A stretch of 5,897 bases of DNA from CAZUVM01 sp964623885 (GTDB lineage Bacteria > Verrucomicrobiota > Verrucomicrobiia > Limisphaerales > UBA8199). Below the pieces are notes generated by a model. The model was not told where the DNA came from. It searched no databases and saw only the letters and a list, made by a program, of their open reading frames with translations. The DNA is taken from positions 1 through 5,897 of the forward strand of contig CAZUVM010000208.1 of assembly GCA_964623885.1 (NCBI GenBank). The letters run 5' to 3'. Position numbers and translations under genes: made by a program. Shown in pieces: positions 1 to 5,897 of the stretch. The stretch's first letter is position 1. The number at the start of each line of letters is the position of its first letter.

Positions 1-1214
1 GCTGGGTTTATTGGCAGAAGTCCCGCAGCACCGCTGATACGCCGACCCGGCCCACAACAGCGATCGCTGAAACGCGTGACATCAGTTTTGCTGTAAACGC
101 CGCCGGTGAAATCGCGCCTGCTGAGCAGGTTTCCGTGCGACCCGAAATCAACGGCCTTGTCCTGACCTTGCCGGTTGATATAGGCGACCACGTGAAAAAA
201 GACGCGTTGCTGTTCAAGTTGGATGACAGCGAGCTACAGCAACAGAAAGCTTCGGACCTGACTGATATTGAGAAGGCCAAACTTAACCTGGATAAGGCCG
301 AACGCGACTTGAAACGCGCGCGCGAGTTGCTGGCCGAAAAGCTCATTTCGCAGGAGGTATTCGACGATACGCAAACGGCGTACGATCTCGCGAAGAATGC
401 CCTGGAAAGCGCCCAGAAAGTTCTGGCCATCACGGAGGAACATCTAACCAAGACAGAAGTGCGGGCACCGTTCGATTGCACCGTGTTGACCCGACCCGTT
501 TCCATTGGCCAGGCCGTCTCGGGTTCAGGCGGATTCAACAGCGGCACTGAGGTGCTGACGATTGCGGATCTCAATTCGATGATCATCAACGCCCAGGTCA
601 ACCAGGCGGACGTCCCGCGGCTCAAGGCCGGTGAGCGGGTGGAGGTCACTATCGAAGCGGTCGCTGGTTTGGTGATCACGGGCGCCGTTGAGCGCATCTC
701 ACCGCAGGCTACTATTCGAAATAACATCAAAGGTTACCCGGCGCGCATTGTGCTGAAAAACGTGGACCCGCGTGTCCGCCCGGGCATGACTGCCAACGTC
801 AAAATCCCCGTTGCGGCCGCTGATAACGTCACGGCCGTTCCTTTGTCCGCCGTCTTCACGGAGAAGAACCCGGATAGCGGCGAAATGGAGCGCTATGTTT
901 ACGTCCAGAAGGGCGATGCGTTTGAGAAACGCGATGTGAAAGTGGGCGTCTCGGACTATTCGTTTGCCGAGATTCAGGAGGGCTTGTCGCTGGGCGAGGT
1001 GGTCTCATTGGAAATGCCCAAGGAAGAAGTCGAGAAGCAGAGTACGCAAATCGCCGCGCAAAAACCTGCTGAGACGAAACCGACGGTTGCGAAACCGGCT
1101 GCGGCTCCTGGTTTGGCCCGAACCAATACCGCCACCGCCGATACGTTCGGGGCGCCGAAAAATCCCCCCGGCCAGGTCCCCGCCCGGGTGACCACGGTTG
1201 GCGGAAAATCTTGA
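1..1214 (+). CDS. HlyD/MacA-family periplasmic adaptor subunit of an ABC exporter (5'-partial)
   Basis: Membrane-fusion protein expected to bridge the inner-membrane ABC permeases and an outer-membrane channel. The frame is open from the first complete codon at 3 to TGA at 1212-1214, giving 403 visible residues. It opens with WVYWQK, which looks like the end of an N-terminal membrane anchor, so the true start is off-window. The GTG at 135 would delete the strand leading into the lipoyl domain (TRDISFAVNAAGEI) and is not the start. By visible-residue numbering there is a first lipoyl half at about 46-75 (RPEINGLVLTLPVDIGDHV), a heptad-like charged coiled-coil hairpin at about 76-150, and a second lipoyl half at about 153-190 (EVRAPFDCTVLTRPVSIGQ). 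A beta-barrel follows at about 193-272, ending RVRPGMTANVKIPV, then a membrane-proximal domain to about 338. The last roughly 64 residues are a Pro/Ala/Thr-rich tail beyond the usual MacA end. It is first in the visible operon. Family assignment is firm; the substrate is unknown. Confidence 0.93.
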   Translation, partial: WVYWQKSRSTADTPTRPTTAIAETRDISFAVNAAGEIAPAEQVSVRPEINGLVLTLPVDIGDHVKKDALLFKLDDSELQQQKASDLTDIEKAKLNLDKAERDLKRARELLAEKLISQEVFDDTQTAYDLAKNALESAQKVLAITEEHLTKTEVRAPFDCTVLTRPVSIGQAVSGSGGFNSGTEVLTIADLNSMIINAQVNQADVPRLKAGERVEVTIEAVAGLVITGAVERISPQATIRNNIKGYPARIVLKNVDPRVRPGMTANVKIPVAAADNVTAVPLSAVFTEKNPDSGEMERYVYVQKGDAFEKRDVKVGVSDYSFAEIQEGLSLGEVVSLEMPKEEVEKQSTQIAAQKPAETKPTVAKPAAAPGLARTNTATADTFGAPKNPPGQVPARVTTVGGKS

Positions 1215-1224
1215 CCTGCGGCTT

Positions 1225-1232
1225 TAAGGAGG
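1225..1232 (+). promoter_or_regulatory. Strong Shine-Dalgarno site for the ATPase gene
   Basis: TAAGGAGG is a full match to the anti-Shine-Dalgarno core and sits 6 nt before a GTG codon at 1239. It fixes that GTG as the start of the ATPase gene. It is by far the strongest ribosome-binding site in the window. The two permease starts have weak or no sites, which suggests the ATPase begins with independent initiation while the permeases depend more on coupling. Confidence 0.85.
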
Positions 1233-1238
1233 CTTTTT

Positions 1239-1964
1239 GTGCCACTGGTCGAACTGCGCAACGTCAGTAAAATTTATCAGTTGGGAGATGAGGAGATTCG
1301 CGCCCTGGACGATGTGTCGCTGGATATCGATGCAGGGGAGTTCATCTCGATCATCGGGCCCTCCGGCAGCGGAAAATCGACTTTGATGCACATCCTGGGT
1401 TGTTTGGATTCTCCAACTCATGGAACGATCAAACTGGACGGCGTCATGATCGAACGCGCTTCTCCGCGCGAGTTGGCGGCGATTCGCAACCGGAAAATCG
1501 GATTCGTTTTTCAGTTCTTCAACCTGCTGCCGAAATTGAGTGTTACGCAGAATGTGGAGTTGCCCATGATCTACAGCGGCATCCCCGGCAAAGAGCGGCG
1601 CGACCGTGCCATGGCCGCACTGGAGGCCGTCGGCATGGCCAACCGCGCCCGCCATCGGCCAAGCCAGCTTTCCGGCGGCCAACAACAGCGGGCGGCCATA
1701 GCGCGGGCACTGGTCAACAACCCGCGGATTGTCTTTGCTGACGAACCGACCGGCAACCTCGACTCTCACACCGGCGACGCCATCCTTCAACTCTTTCGCA
1801 AACTGAGCCAGGAGGGCCGCACGATTGTGTTAGTGACACACGACCCTGAGATCGCCGCCGTCACCCCACGCCGGATTGAAATTCGCGACGGGAAAATCGC
1901 ATCCAAAGTCGACTTAACTCTCGCCGGCCTGGACCGGGAGGCGGCGAGGGCCCAAAGCGTTTGA
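1239..1964 (+). CDS. ABC transporter ATP-binding protein, MacB/LolD family
   Basis: Cytoplasmic ATPase subunit that powers the two downstream permeases. At 241 residues it is the normal size for a stand-alone LolD-type domain. Visible motifs are Walker A GPSGSGKST (40-48), Q-loop Gln92 in FVFQFFNLLP, signature LSGGQ (144-148), Walker B IVFADE (164-169), D-loop GNLD (172-175) and the switch histidine in VTHD (His201). All catalytic residues are intact. The stretch NVELPMIYSGIP after the Q-loop is typical of the MacB/LolD group, not of import ATPases. The GTG start is supported by the perfect Shine-Dalgarno site. It lies 24 bp after the adaptor gene and 9 bp before the first permease. In E. coli MacB this domain is fused to the permease; here it is separate. 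The roughly 20 residues after the core (VDLTLAGLDREAARAQSV) form a short nonconserved tail. The specific substrate cannot be inferred. Confidence 0.96.
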   Translation: MPLVELRNVSKIYQLGDEEIRALDDVSLDIDAGEFISIIGPSGSGKSTLMHILGCLDSPTHGTIKLDGVMIERASPRELAAIRNRKIGFVFQFFNLLPKLSVTQNVELPMIYSGIPGKERRDRAMAALEAVGMANRARHRPSQLSGGQQQRAAIARALVNNPRIVFADEPTGNLDSHTGDAILQLFRKLSQEGRTIVLVTHDPEIAAVTPRRIEIRDGKIASKVDLTLAGLDREAARAQSV

Positions 1965-1973
1965 GCCGCCCCT

Positions 1974-3398
1974 ATGAGTCCTCTGCCAAAGACGCCTGAG
2001 AATTTGCGCTCCTCCTGGACGCAGTTGGGGATCACCATTCAGACGGGCTTGCGCGAAATCTGGGCGCATAAATTCCGCTCTGTGCTGACGATGCTGGGAA
2101 TCATCCTGGGCGTTTCGAGCCTCGTGGCCATGTCCGCGCTGGTGTCCGGGATGGAGCGTGGCGCGCGCGAGGCGCTGGTGGCCATCGGCGGCCTTGAAAA
2201 ATTTCGTGTTGAACCGCAGCCGCTCTCGGTGGAGCAGCGTTACCTTTGGGACCAGGCGGTCGGCATCACTATCAACGATGTCTTTGCGCTCAAGCAGAGC
2301 GCGCCCCTGGTCACCCGGATTTCTCCGGAGATGCGCCTGTTCGGCACGCTTTCGGCCAATGGAAAGACTTATCGCCCCTGGAACATTCTGGGGGTTTGGC
2401 CCGTGGCGCTGGAGATGAACGAGCATGTTATTCAATACGGCCGAATGTTTAACGAGTTGGACGATGAAATGGCCCGCAGCGTCTGCGTGATTGGCACCGC
2501 TACGCGTGATGAACTTTGGGGCTCGCCGGAGAAGGTCGGGCGCGAGATCAATCCGGTAGGAGAGACGCTCTATATCAATGGCGTGCCTTTCCGGATTATC
2601 GGCATGTTTCAGCACTATGAAAGCGAACAGGATCGGCGCGCGCGCGAACTGGCACTTCTGCATCCGGAAATGAAAACCAACCGCGTTTCAAGGAATCGCG
2701 GCGGGAACAATCGGCGCGGCTCCAACTTCGTCTTTTATCTCAAGAATGCCACCGTGTACCTCCCCTTGAACACTGTGTGGATGAAGTTTCGGTCCGGGGG
2801 TGGACGCACCAGCCTGGCGGTCAGTATGGGGTCGACCGGCGACCCGCGCCTCTCGGGTTTGGAGTTGAAGATCGCCGGCGTTGACCTCTTGCCGGAAGCC
2901 CTGCAGCAGGTCCGAAATGTCCTCATGTCTACCCACAAGGCCATCGAGGATTTCAGTTTTCGCACCCAGGAGGAGTGGGCCGAGCAGATTAACACCTTTG
3001 TGCACAACGCGCGCCTGAGTGGCGGGCTCATTGCAGGCATCAGCCTGTTAGTGGGCGGGATCGGCATCATGAATATCATGCTGGCGAGCATTTCCGAACG
3101 CGTCCGCGAAATCGGAATCCGTAAATCCGTCGGCGCGTCGACTGCAGACATCTTTGTTCAAATTCTGGTCGAGTCTGTAGTGATCGCGTTGCTGGGCGGA
3201 TTGGCCGGCTTGTTGACCTCCTTTGCGCTGGTCAACATGCTCAGCTCTTTTTCTCCTACGGGCAATGCCCCGATTATTACCGTGGGAGCGCTGACGGTGG
3301 CGTTTGCTTCCAGCGCGCTCGTAGGTGTCCTGGCAGGCATTTTTCCCGCAATCAAAGCTGCGAAGCTCAATCCAATTCAGGCTCTGCGCTACGAATAA
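1974..3398 (+). CDS. MacB/FtsX-type ABC transporter permease, first copy
   Basis: Inner-membrane permease of the mechanotransmitting ABC family, 474 residues. It has one membrane helix near the N-terminus (about 36-58, FRSVLTMLGIILGVSSLV), a large periplasmic domain (about 60-345), and three C-terminal helices (about 349-371, 396-423, 434-460). The FtsX core motif SLLVGGIGIMNIMLASISER (358-377) is followed by VREIGIRKSVGA, the cytoplasmic coupling helix that contacts the ATPase. The protein ends FPAIKAAKLNPIQALRYE, the standard family terminus. The periplasmic domain shows the MacB-like VCVIGTATRDELWGSPEKVG and a NGVPFRIIGMF strand, then an extra charged Arg-rich segment at about 214-250 before VYLPLNT. 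ATG at 1974 was chosen because no other ATG precedes the first helix. It has no clear Shine-Dalgarno site and sits 9 bp after the ATPase stop, so translational coupling is likely. Paralogous to the next gene. Confidence 0.95.
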   Translation: MSPLPKTPENLRSSWTQLGITIQTGLREIWAHKFRSVLTMLGIILGVSSLVAMSALVSGMERGAREALVAIGGLEKFRVEPQPLSVEQRYLWDQAVGITINDVFALKQSAPLVTRISPEMRLFGTLSANGKTYRPWNILGVWPVALEMNEHVIQYGRMFNELDDEMARSVCVIGTATRDELWGSPEKVGREINPVGETLYINGVPFRIIGMFQHYESEQDRRARELALLHPEMKTNRVSRNRGGNNRRGSNFVFYLKNATVYLPLNTVWMKFRSGGGRTSLAVSMGSTGDPRLSGLELKIAGVDLLPEALQQVRNVLMSTHKAIEDFSFRTQEEWAEQINTFVHNARLSGGLIAGISLLVGGIGIMNIMLASISERVREIGIRKSVGASTADIFVQILVESVVIALLGGLAGLLTSFALVNMLSSFSPTGNAPIITVGALTVAFASSALVGVLAGIFPAIKAAKLNPIQALRYE

Positions 3399-3413
3399 GC
3401 AATTCAGGATGAC

Positions 3414-4766
3414 GTGACGCTCTCGAACACCATCGTAGTCGGCCTGAAAGAAGTCTGGTCCCACAAGTTCCGGTCTACGCTCACCATGCTGGGAATCATC
3501 CTTGGAGTGGCCAGCCTGGTTGGCATGGCGGCGATCATCAAAGGCATGGAAAACGGGATGAAGGAAACGATGATCGCCATGGGCGGAGCAGACCGGATTA
3601 ATCTGGATGAACAGGAGGTCCCGGCCGAACAGGAACACCTCGCTGACCAGGCAGTGCCTTGCACCATGGCTGATGTAGAAGCATTGCGCGAGTCAGCGCC
3701 GCTGATGCGGTTGGTCTCGCCGAAAATGGACGTGGATGATGTCGTGGCCACGCGCGGGGACAAGTTGGTTTCATTGGATGCGGCCGGAGTCTGGCCGGCG
3801 ATCCTGGAAGTTAACCTCCACACGGTGCAATACGGGCGCTTCTTCACCCAACTCGATGAAGAGAACGCCAATGCCGTTTGCGTCATCGGCACCGGAGTCC
3901 GCGATGAGTTGTTTGGTTCGCCGGAAAAGACCGGAAAAGAGATTGTGCCGCTGGGCGAAGTCATCAACCTGAATGGCCAGCCGTTCACGATAGTCGGTAT
4001 GTTCATGCGCTACGAAAGCGAACAGGAAAAGAAGGAGCGCGAACAAGCGCTTTTGAAGCCCAAGGAACCTGTCGCCGGACCTGCTCGGCGGAGAGGCTGG
4101 GGCCGCAGTAACTGGGCATTTCGCCGCAAAAATTACACGCTCTACATGCCTTTGAACACCGCCTGGATGCGGTTCCGTTCCGCCGCGACCGATACCAACG
4201 GGGTGCCCGACGACCGGCTCTCGGATATCGTCATGAAGGTTTCAGACCTCGACCGACTGGAGCCCTCGCTGCAACAAGCACGCAATATCATGATGCTCAC
4301 CCACCACGGAATCGAGAACTTCGGTTTCCGCACGCAGGAGAATCAGATCCAGAGTATTAATCAGCAGATTCATAACGCTCGGATGAGCGGCGGCATCATT
4401 GCCGCGATCAGTTTGCTGGTCGGGGGCATCGGCATCATGAACATCATGCTGGCCAGCATCAACGAGCGTATCCGGGAGATCGGAATTAGCAAAGCCGTTG
4501 GCGCGACCGGGCCGGCGATTTTCATGCAGGTTTTGATCGAGAGCGTAGTGATTTCGCTCTTGGGGGCGGCCCTCGGTGTGGTCGCTTCCTACGCGTTTGT
4601 ACAGATCCTCGAAAAGGTGACCCCAGTGGCTAACACGCCTGTAATCACCGCGTTTGCTTTGATGATTGCAGTAGCCTTCAGCGCGTTTGTGGGGGTAATC
4701 GCCGGGCTTTTCCCCGCAATCAAGGCCGCCCGGTTGGATCCCATTCAGGCCTTGAGGTACGAATAA
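3414..4766 (+). CDS. MacB/FtsX-type ABC transporter permease, second copy
   Basis: Second inner-membrane permease, 450 residues, about half identical by eye to the preceding one along its full length. The layout is the same: helix 1 at about 19-41 (FRSTLTMLGIILGVASLV), periplasmic domain about 45-322, then helices at about 326-347, 374-400 and 408-436. The FtsX motif SLLVGGIGIMNIMLASINER (333-352), coupling segment IREIGISKAVGA and terminus LDPIQALRYE are intact, so it is not a decaying copy. It also carries the charged insert before YMPLNT (about 200-240, with RRRGWGRSNW). The GTG at 3414 is the start: it is preceded by AGGA (3406-3409), and the nearby ATG at 3409 is out of frame and stops after two codons. 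The spacer from the first permease is 15 bp. The two copies probably form a heterodimer like LolC/LolE, but two alternative homodimers cannot be excluded. Confidence 0.94.
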   Translation: MTLSNTIVVGLKEVWSHKFRSTLTMLGIILGVASLVGMAAIIKGMENGMKETMIAMGGADRINLDEQEVPAEQEHLADQAVPCTMADVEALRESAPLMRLVSPKMDVDDVVATRGDKLVSLDAAGVWPAILEVNLHTVQYGRFFTQLDEENANAVCVIGTGVRDELFGSPEKTGKEIVPLGEVINLNGQPFTIVGMFMRYESEQEKKEREQALLKPKEPVAGPARRRGWGRSNWAFRRKNYTLYMPLNTAWMRFRSAATDTNGVPDDRLSDIVMKVSDLDRLEPSLQQARNIMMLTHHGIENFGFRTQENQIQSINQQIHNARMSGGIIAAISLLVGGIGIMNIMLASINERIREIGISKAVGATGPAIFMQVLIESVVISLLGAALGVVASYAFVQILEKVTPVANTPVITAFALMIAVAFSAFVGVIAGLFPAIKAARLDPIQALRYE

Positions 4767-4768
4767 CT

Positions 4769-5287
4769 TCAGCTCGGGTTCACAGGTTCTTCCGATGCTG
4801 GAGCCTGAGCCTGTTTCTTCAATTGGTGACGGGTGACGATGCCGCGCGTGATGAAGAAGGACAACACCGCGAATGGCGCCGCTGAGATAAATCCACCCAA
4901 CAGCATGGGTTTTCCCACGCCCGTAAAAAACGTCGTCCACAATCGCCAGGAAAATCCTTCCCAGCGTGGCCTGTGCATGTGAGGCGGTAAGTGGTGCGGA
5001 CTGCTCAGCAGCCAATAGCCCAAATCGTACTCCCAGAGATAGATTGCCGGCATAAACGGGAGGATGACATCATGAAGGGTTCCGGCAATCACCGCTGCTA
5101 AAATATTGCTGCGTGTCAGCCACGCAAAAAAGATCGCTGACAAGGTCTTTAATCCGAACACTGGCATGAACCCGAAAAAAACTCCGATCGCCACTCCACC
5201 CGCAATCGCCTGCGGGGTATCCCGAATCGCGAGCAACTTCAGCGAATGCTCGTGCAGCCAACGTCGAATATTGAGGACTCGCTTCAC
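4769..5287 (-). CDS. DUF2062 domain-containing small membrane protein
   Basis: 172-residue integral membrane protein matching the DUF2062 pattern; its biochemical function is not established. A basic amphipathic N-terminus (1-25) leads into RDTPQAIAGGVAIGVFFGFM, the hallmark opening of the family. Hydrophobic segments lie at about 27-57, 62-86 (NILAAVIAGTLHDVILPFMP) and 127-150. A hydrophilic His/Pro-rich loop (SSPHHLPPHMHRPRW, about 95-109) precedes the last segment. The C-terminal 20 residues are polar. The common family Asn-Pro after the second helix appears replaced by His-Asp (LHDVILP). The GTG start at 5287 is preceded on this strand by AGGGAAG (5304-5298) with 10 nt spacing, a moderate site; no ATG is available nearby upstream. 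It lies 23 bp downstream of hisA on the same strand and is probably co-transcribed with it. Its stop lies 2 bp from the convergent permease stop. Confidence 0.85.
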   Translation of the reverse strand: MKRVLNIRRWLHEHSLKLLAIRDTPQAIAGGVAIGVFFGFMPVFGLKTLSAIFFAWLTRSNILAAVIAGTLHDVILPFMPAIYLWEYDLGYWLLSSPHHLPPHMHRPRWEGFSWRLWTTFFTGVGKPMLLGGFISAAPFAVLSFFITRGIVTRHQLKKQAQAPASEEPVNPS

Positions 5288-5310
5288 GCCAGTTTTGCTT
5301 CCCTTTTTCT

Positions 5311-5897
5311 TCAGCGAGTTGCTCCCTGCTGCTGCGCGGCCGCGCGCCGATTAAATTCAACCGCGTCCTGATAACGCACACCGCTACCGCCGAAAATATC
5401 CAAGGCTGAACCGATGGTTAGATCGACTCGGCCACCGCTTAAGCGCGTCACTGTTTCCAGATCGGCTAACGCACGGGCTCCGCCGGCGTAAGTCGTTGGT
5501 ATCGGCGAACATTTTGTCAGTGAGCAAACCAATTCCTCATCGATGCCCTGACAAAGACCTTCTACATCGACGGCATGCACCAGAAATTCCGCGCACCATT
5601 TCGCCAGGGTATCAAGGTTCTCGCCGTTGATGACGAGATTCGTGAATTTCTGCCACCGATCGGTCACGACTACATAATCCCTATCCCGCCGGCGACAGCT
5701 CAGGTCCAGCACGAGTTTCTCTTTCCCAATGTCGCGTGTCAGTTGCTGGAGCCGTTCCCAATGCAATTCGCCTCCGTTGAACACCCACGAGGTGACAATA
5801 ACATGGGATGCGCCTGCCTCAAGCCACTCGCGGGCGTTGGCGAGTGTGACACCCCCCCCGAGATGCATTCCGTCTGGATATGCCTGCAAAGCACTGC
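5311..5897 (-). CDS. hisA: Phosphoribosylformimino-AICAR ribotide isomerase HisA, eukaryotic type (5'-partial)
   Basis: Cytosolic TIM-barrel isomerase of histidine biosynthesis (EC 5.3.1.16), converting ProFAR to PRFAR ahead of the HisFH step. The 195 complete codons visible are the C-terminal part; the frame stays open to the window edge, so perhaps 60-70 N-terminal residues are missing. The TTG at 5889 is an internal Leu (SALQAYPDG), not a start. Counting from that Leu as 1, the phosphate-binding loops are LGGGV (10-14), YAGG (134-137) and GSALDIFGG (160-168). LVLDLSCRRRD (59-69) carries Asp62 at the place of the second catalytic Asp. Segments such as SHVIVTSWVFN, VVTDRWQKF, FLVHAVDVEG and GIDEELV resemble plant HISN3 and fungal His6, as I recall them, much more than standard bacterial HisA. 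The N-terminal catalytic Asp is outside the window. No other his gene is visible beside it. It is likely the upstream gene of a unit with DUF2062. Confidence 0.92.
   Translation of the reverse strand, partial: SALQAYPDGMHLGGGVTLANAREWLEAGASHVIVTSWVFNGGELHWERLQQLTRDIGKEKLVLDLSCRRRDRDYVVVTDRWQKFTNLVINGENLDTLAKWCAEFLVHAVDVEGLCQGIDEELVCSLTKCSPIPTTYAGGARALADLETVTRLSGGRVDLTIGSALDIFGGSGVRYQDAVEFNRRAAAQQQGATR

Noticed and set aside
8..730. 240-codon minus-strand open frame opposite the adaptor gene.
   Set aside because: Its translation is Ser/Arg/Ala-rich with no domain pattern, and the opposite strand encodes a clear HlyD adaptor. It is a GC-rich antisense shadow.
1914..2663. 249-codon minus-strand open frame opposite permease 1.
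   Set aside because: The His/Arg/Gln-rich composition is unlike a folded protein, and the plus strand carries an unmistakable FtsX-type permease.
3409..3417. ATG with a Shine-Dalgarno-like neighbour just before permease 2, whose stop overlaps the GTG start.
   Set aside because: It encodes only Met-Thr-stop, out of frame with the permease. A two-codon leader is most likely chance.
2091..3501. Near-identical DNA stretches between the two permease genes, considered as a direct repeat.
   Set aside because: They correspond to the most conserved protein motifs of paralogous genes, with no repeat boundaries or mobile-element ends.
4782..4814. Possible terminator for the plus operon: ACAGGTTC (4782-4789) can pair with GAGCCTGT (4807-4814, one G-T pair), followed by TTCTTC.
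   Set aside because: The stem is only 8 bp, the loop is 17 nt and the T tract is interrupted. It lies in coding sequence of the opposite gene, so it is too weak to annotate.
4242..5015. 257-codon minus-strand open frame spanning the permease 2 and DUF2062 ends.
   Set aside because: It overlaps two recognisable genes in other frames, has shadow-like composition and no family signature.
5106..5354. Plus-strand open frame opposite the DUF2062 gene.
   Set aside because: No recognisable motif; it is antisense to a recognised membrane protein gene and spans the hisA-DUF2062 junction.

Overview
The window is GC-rich, densely coding bacterial chromosome with almost no intergenic space. It holds six protein genes in two convergent blocks, and both blocks run off the window. 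I see no RNA gene, mobile element, CRISPR array, origin or attachment site. The rightmost gene is an isomerase of the eukaryotic (plant/fungal) HisA type. That type is uncommon in bacteria and, with the GC-rich coding and split MacB-like genes, makes me lean to a Verrucomicrobia/Planctomycetes-like lineage. This placement is a low-confidence inference.

Positions 1-4766 (+ strand) carry an ABC transport operon of the MacAB/Lol superfamily. It comprises an HlyD/MacA-type periplasmic adaptor (5' end off-window), a LolD/MacB-type ATPase, and two related but diverged MacB/FtsX-type permeases in tandem. Gaps are 24, 9 and 15 bp. The expected machine is a mechanotransmitting ABC pump: the ATPase dimer drives a permease pair whose periplasmic domains engage the adaptor, which would dock on a TolC-like outer-membrane channel. 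No such channel gene is in the window, and the substrate cannot be read from the sequence. All four genes lie in one reading frame, each separated from the next by a single stop codon.

Positions 4769-5897 (- strand) carry hisA (N-terminal part off-window to the right), followed 23 bp downstream by a small DUF2062 membrane protein. The DUF2062 gene ends 2 bp from the end of the second permease, tail to tail. Promoters for both operons must lie outside the window.

Overall this looks like a normal housekeeping and export region. The most notable points are the eukaryotic-type HisA, the in-frame arrangement of the transporter genes, and a charged insertion shared by the two permease periplasmic domains. 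I found no evidence of a novel defence or mobile system.
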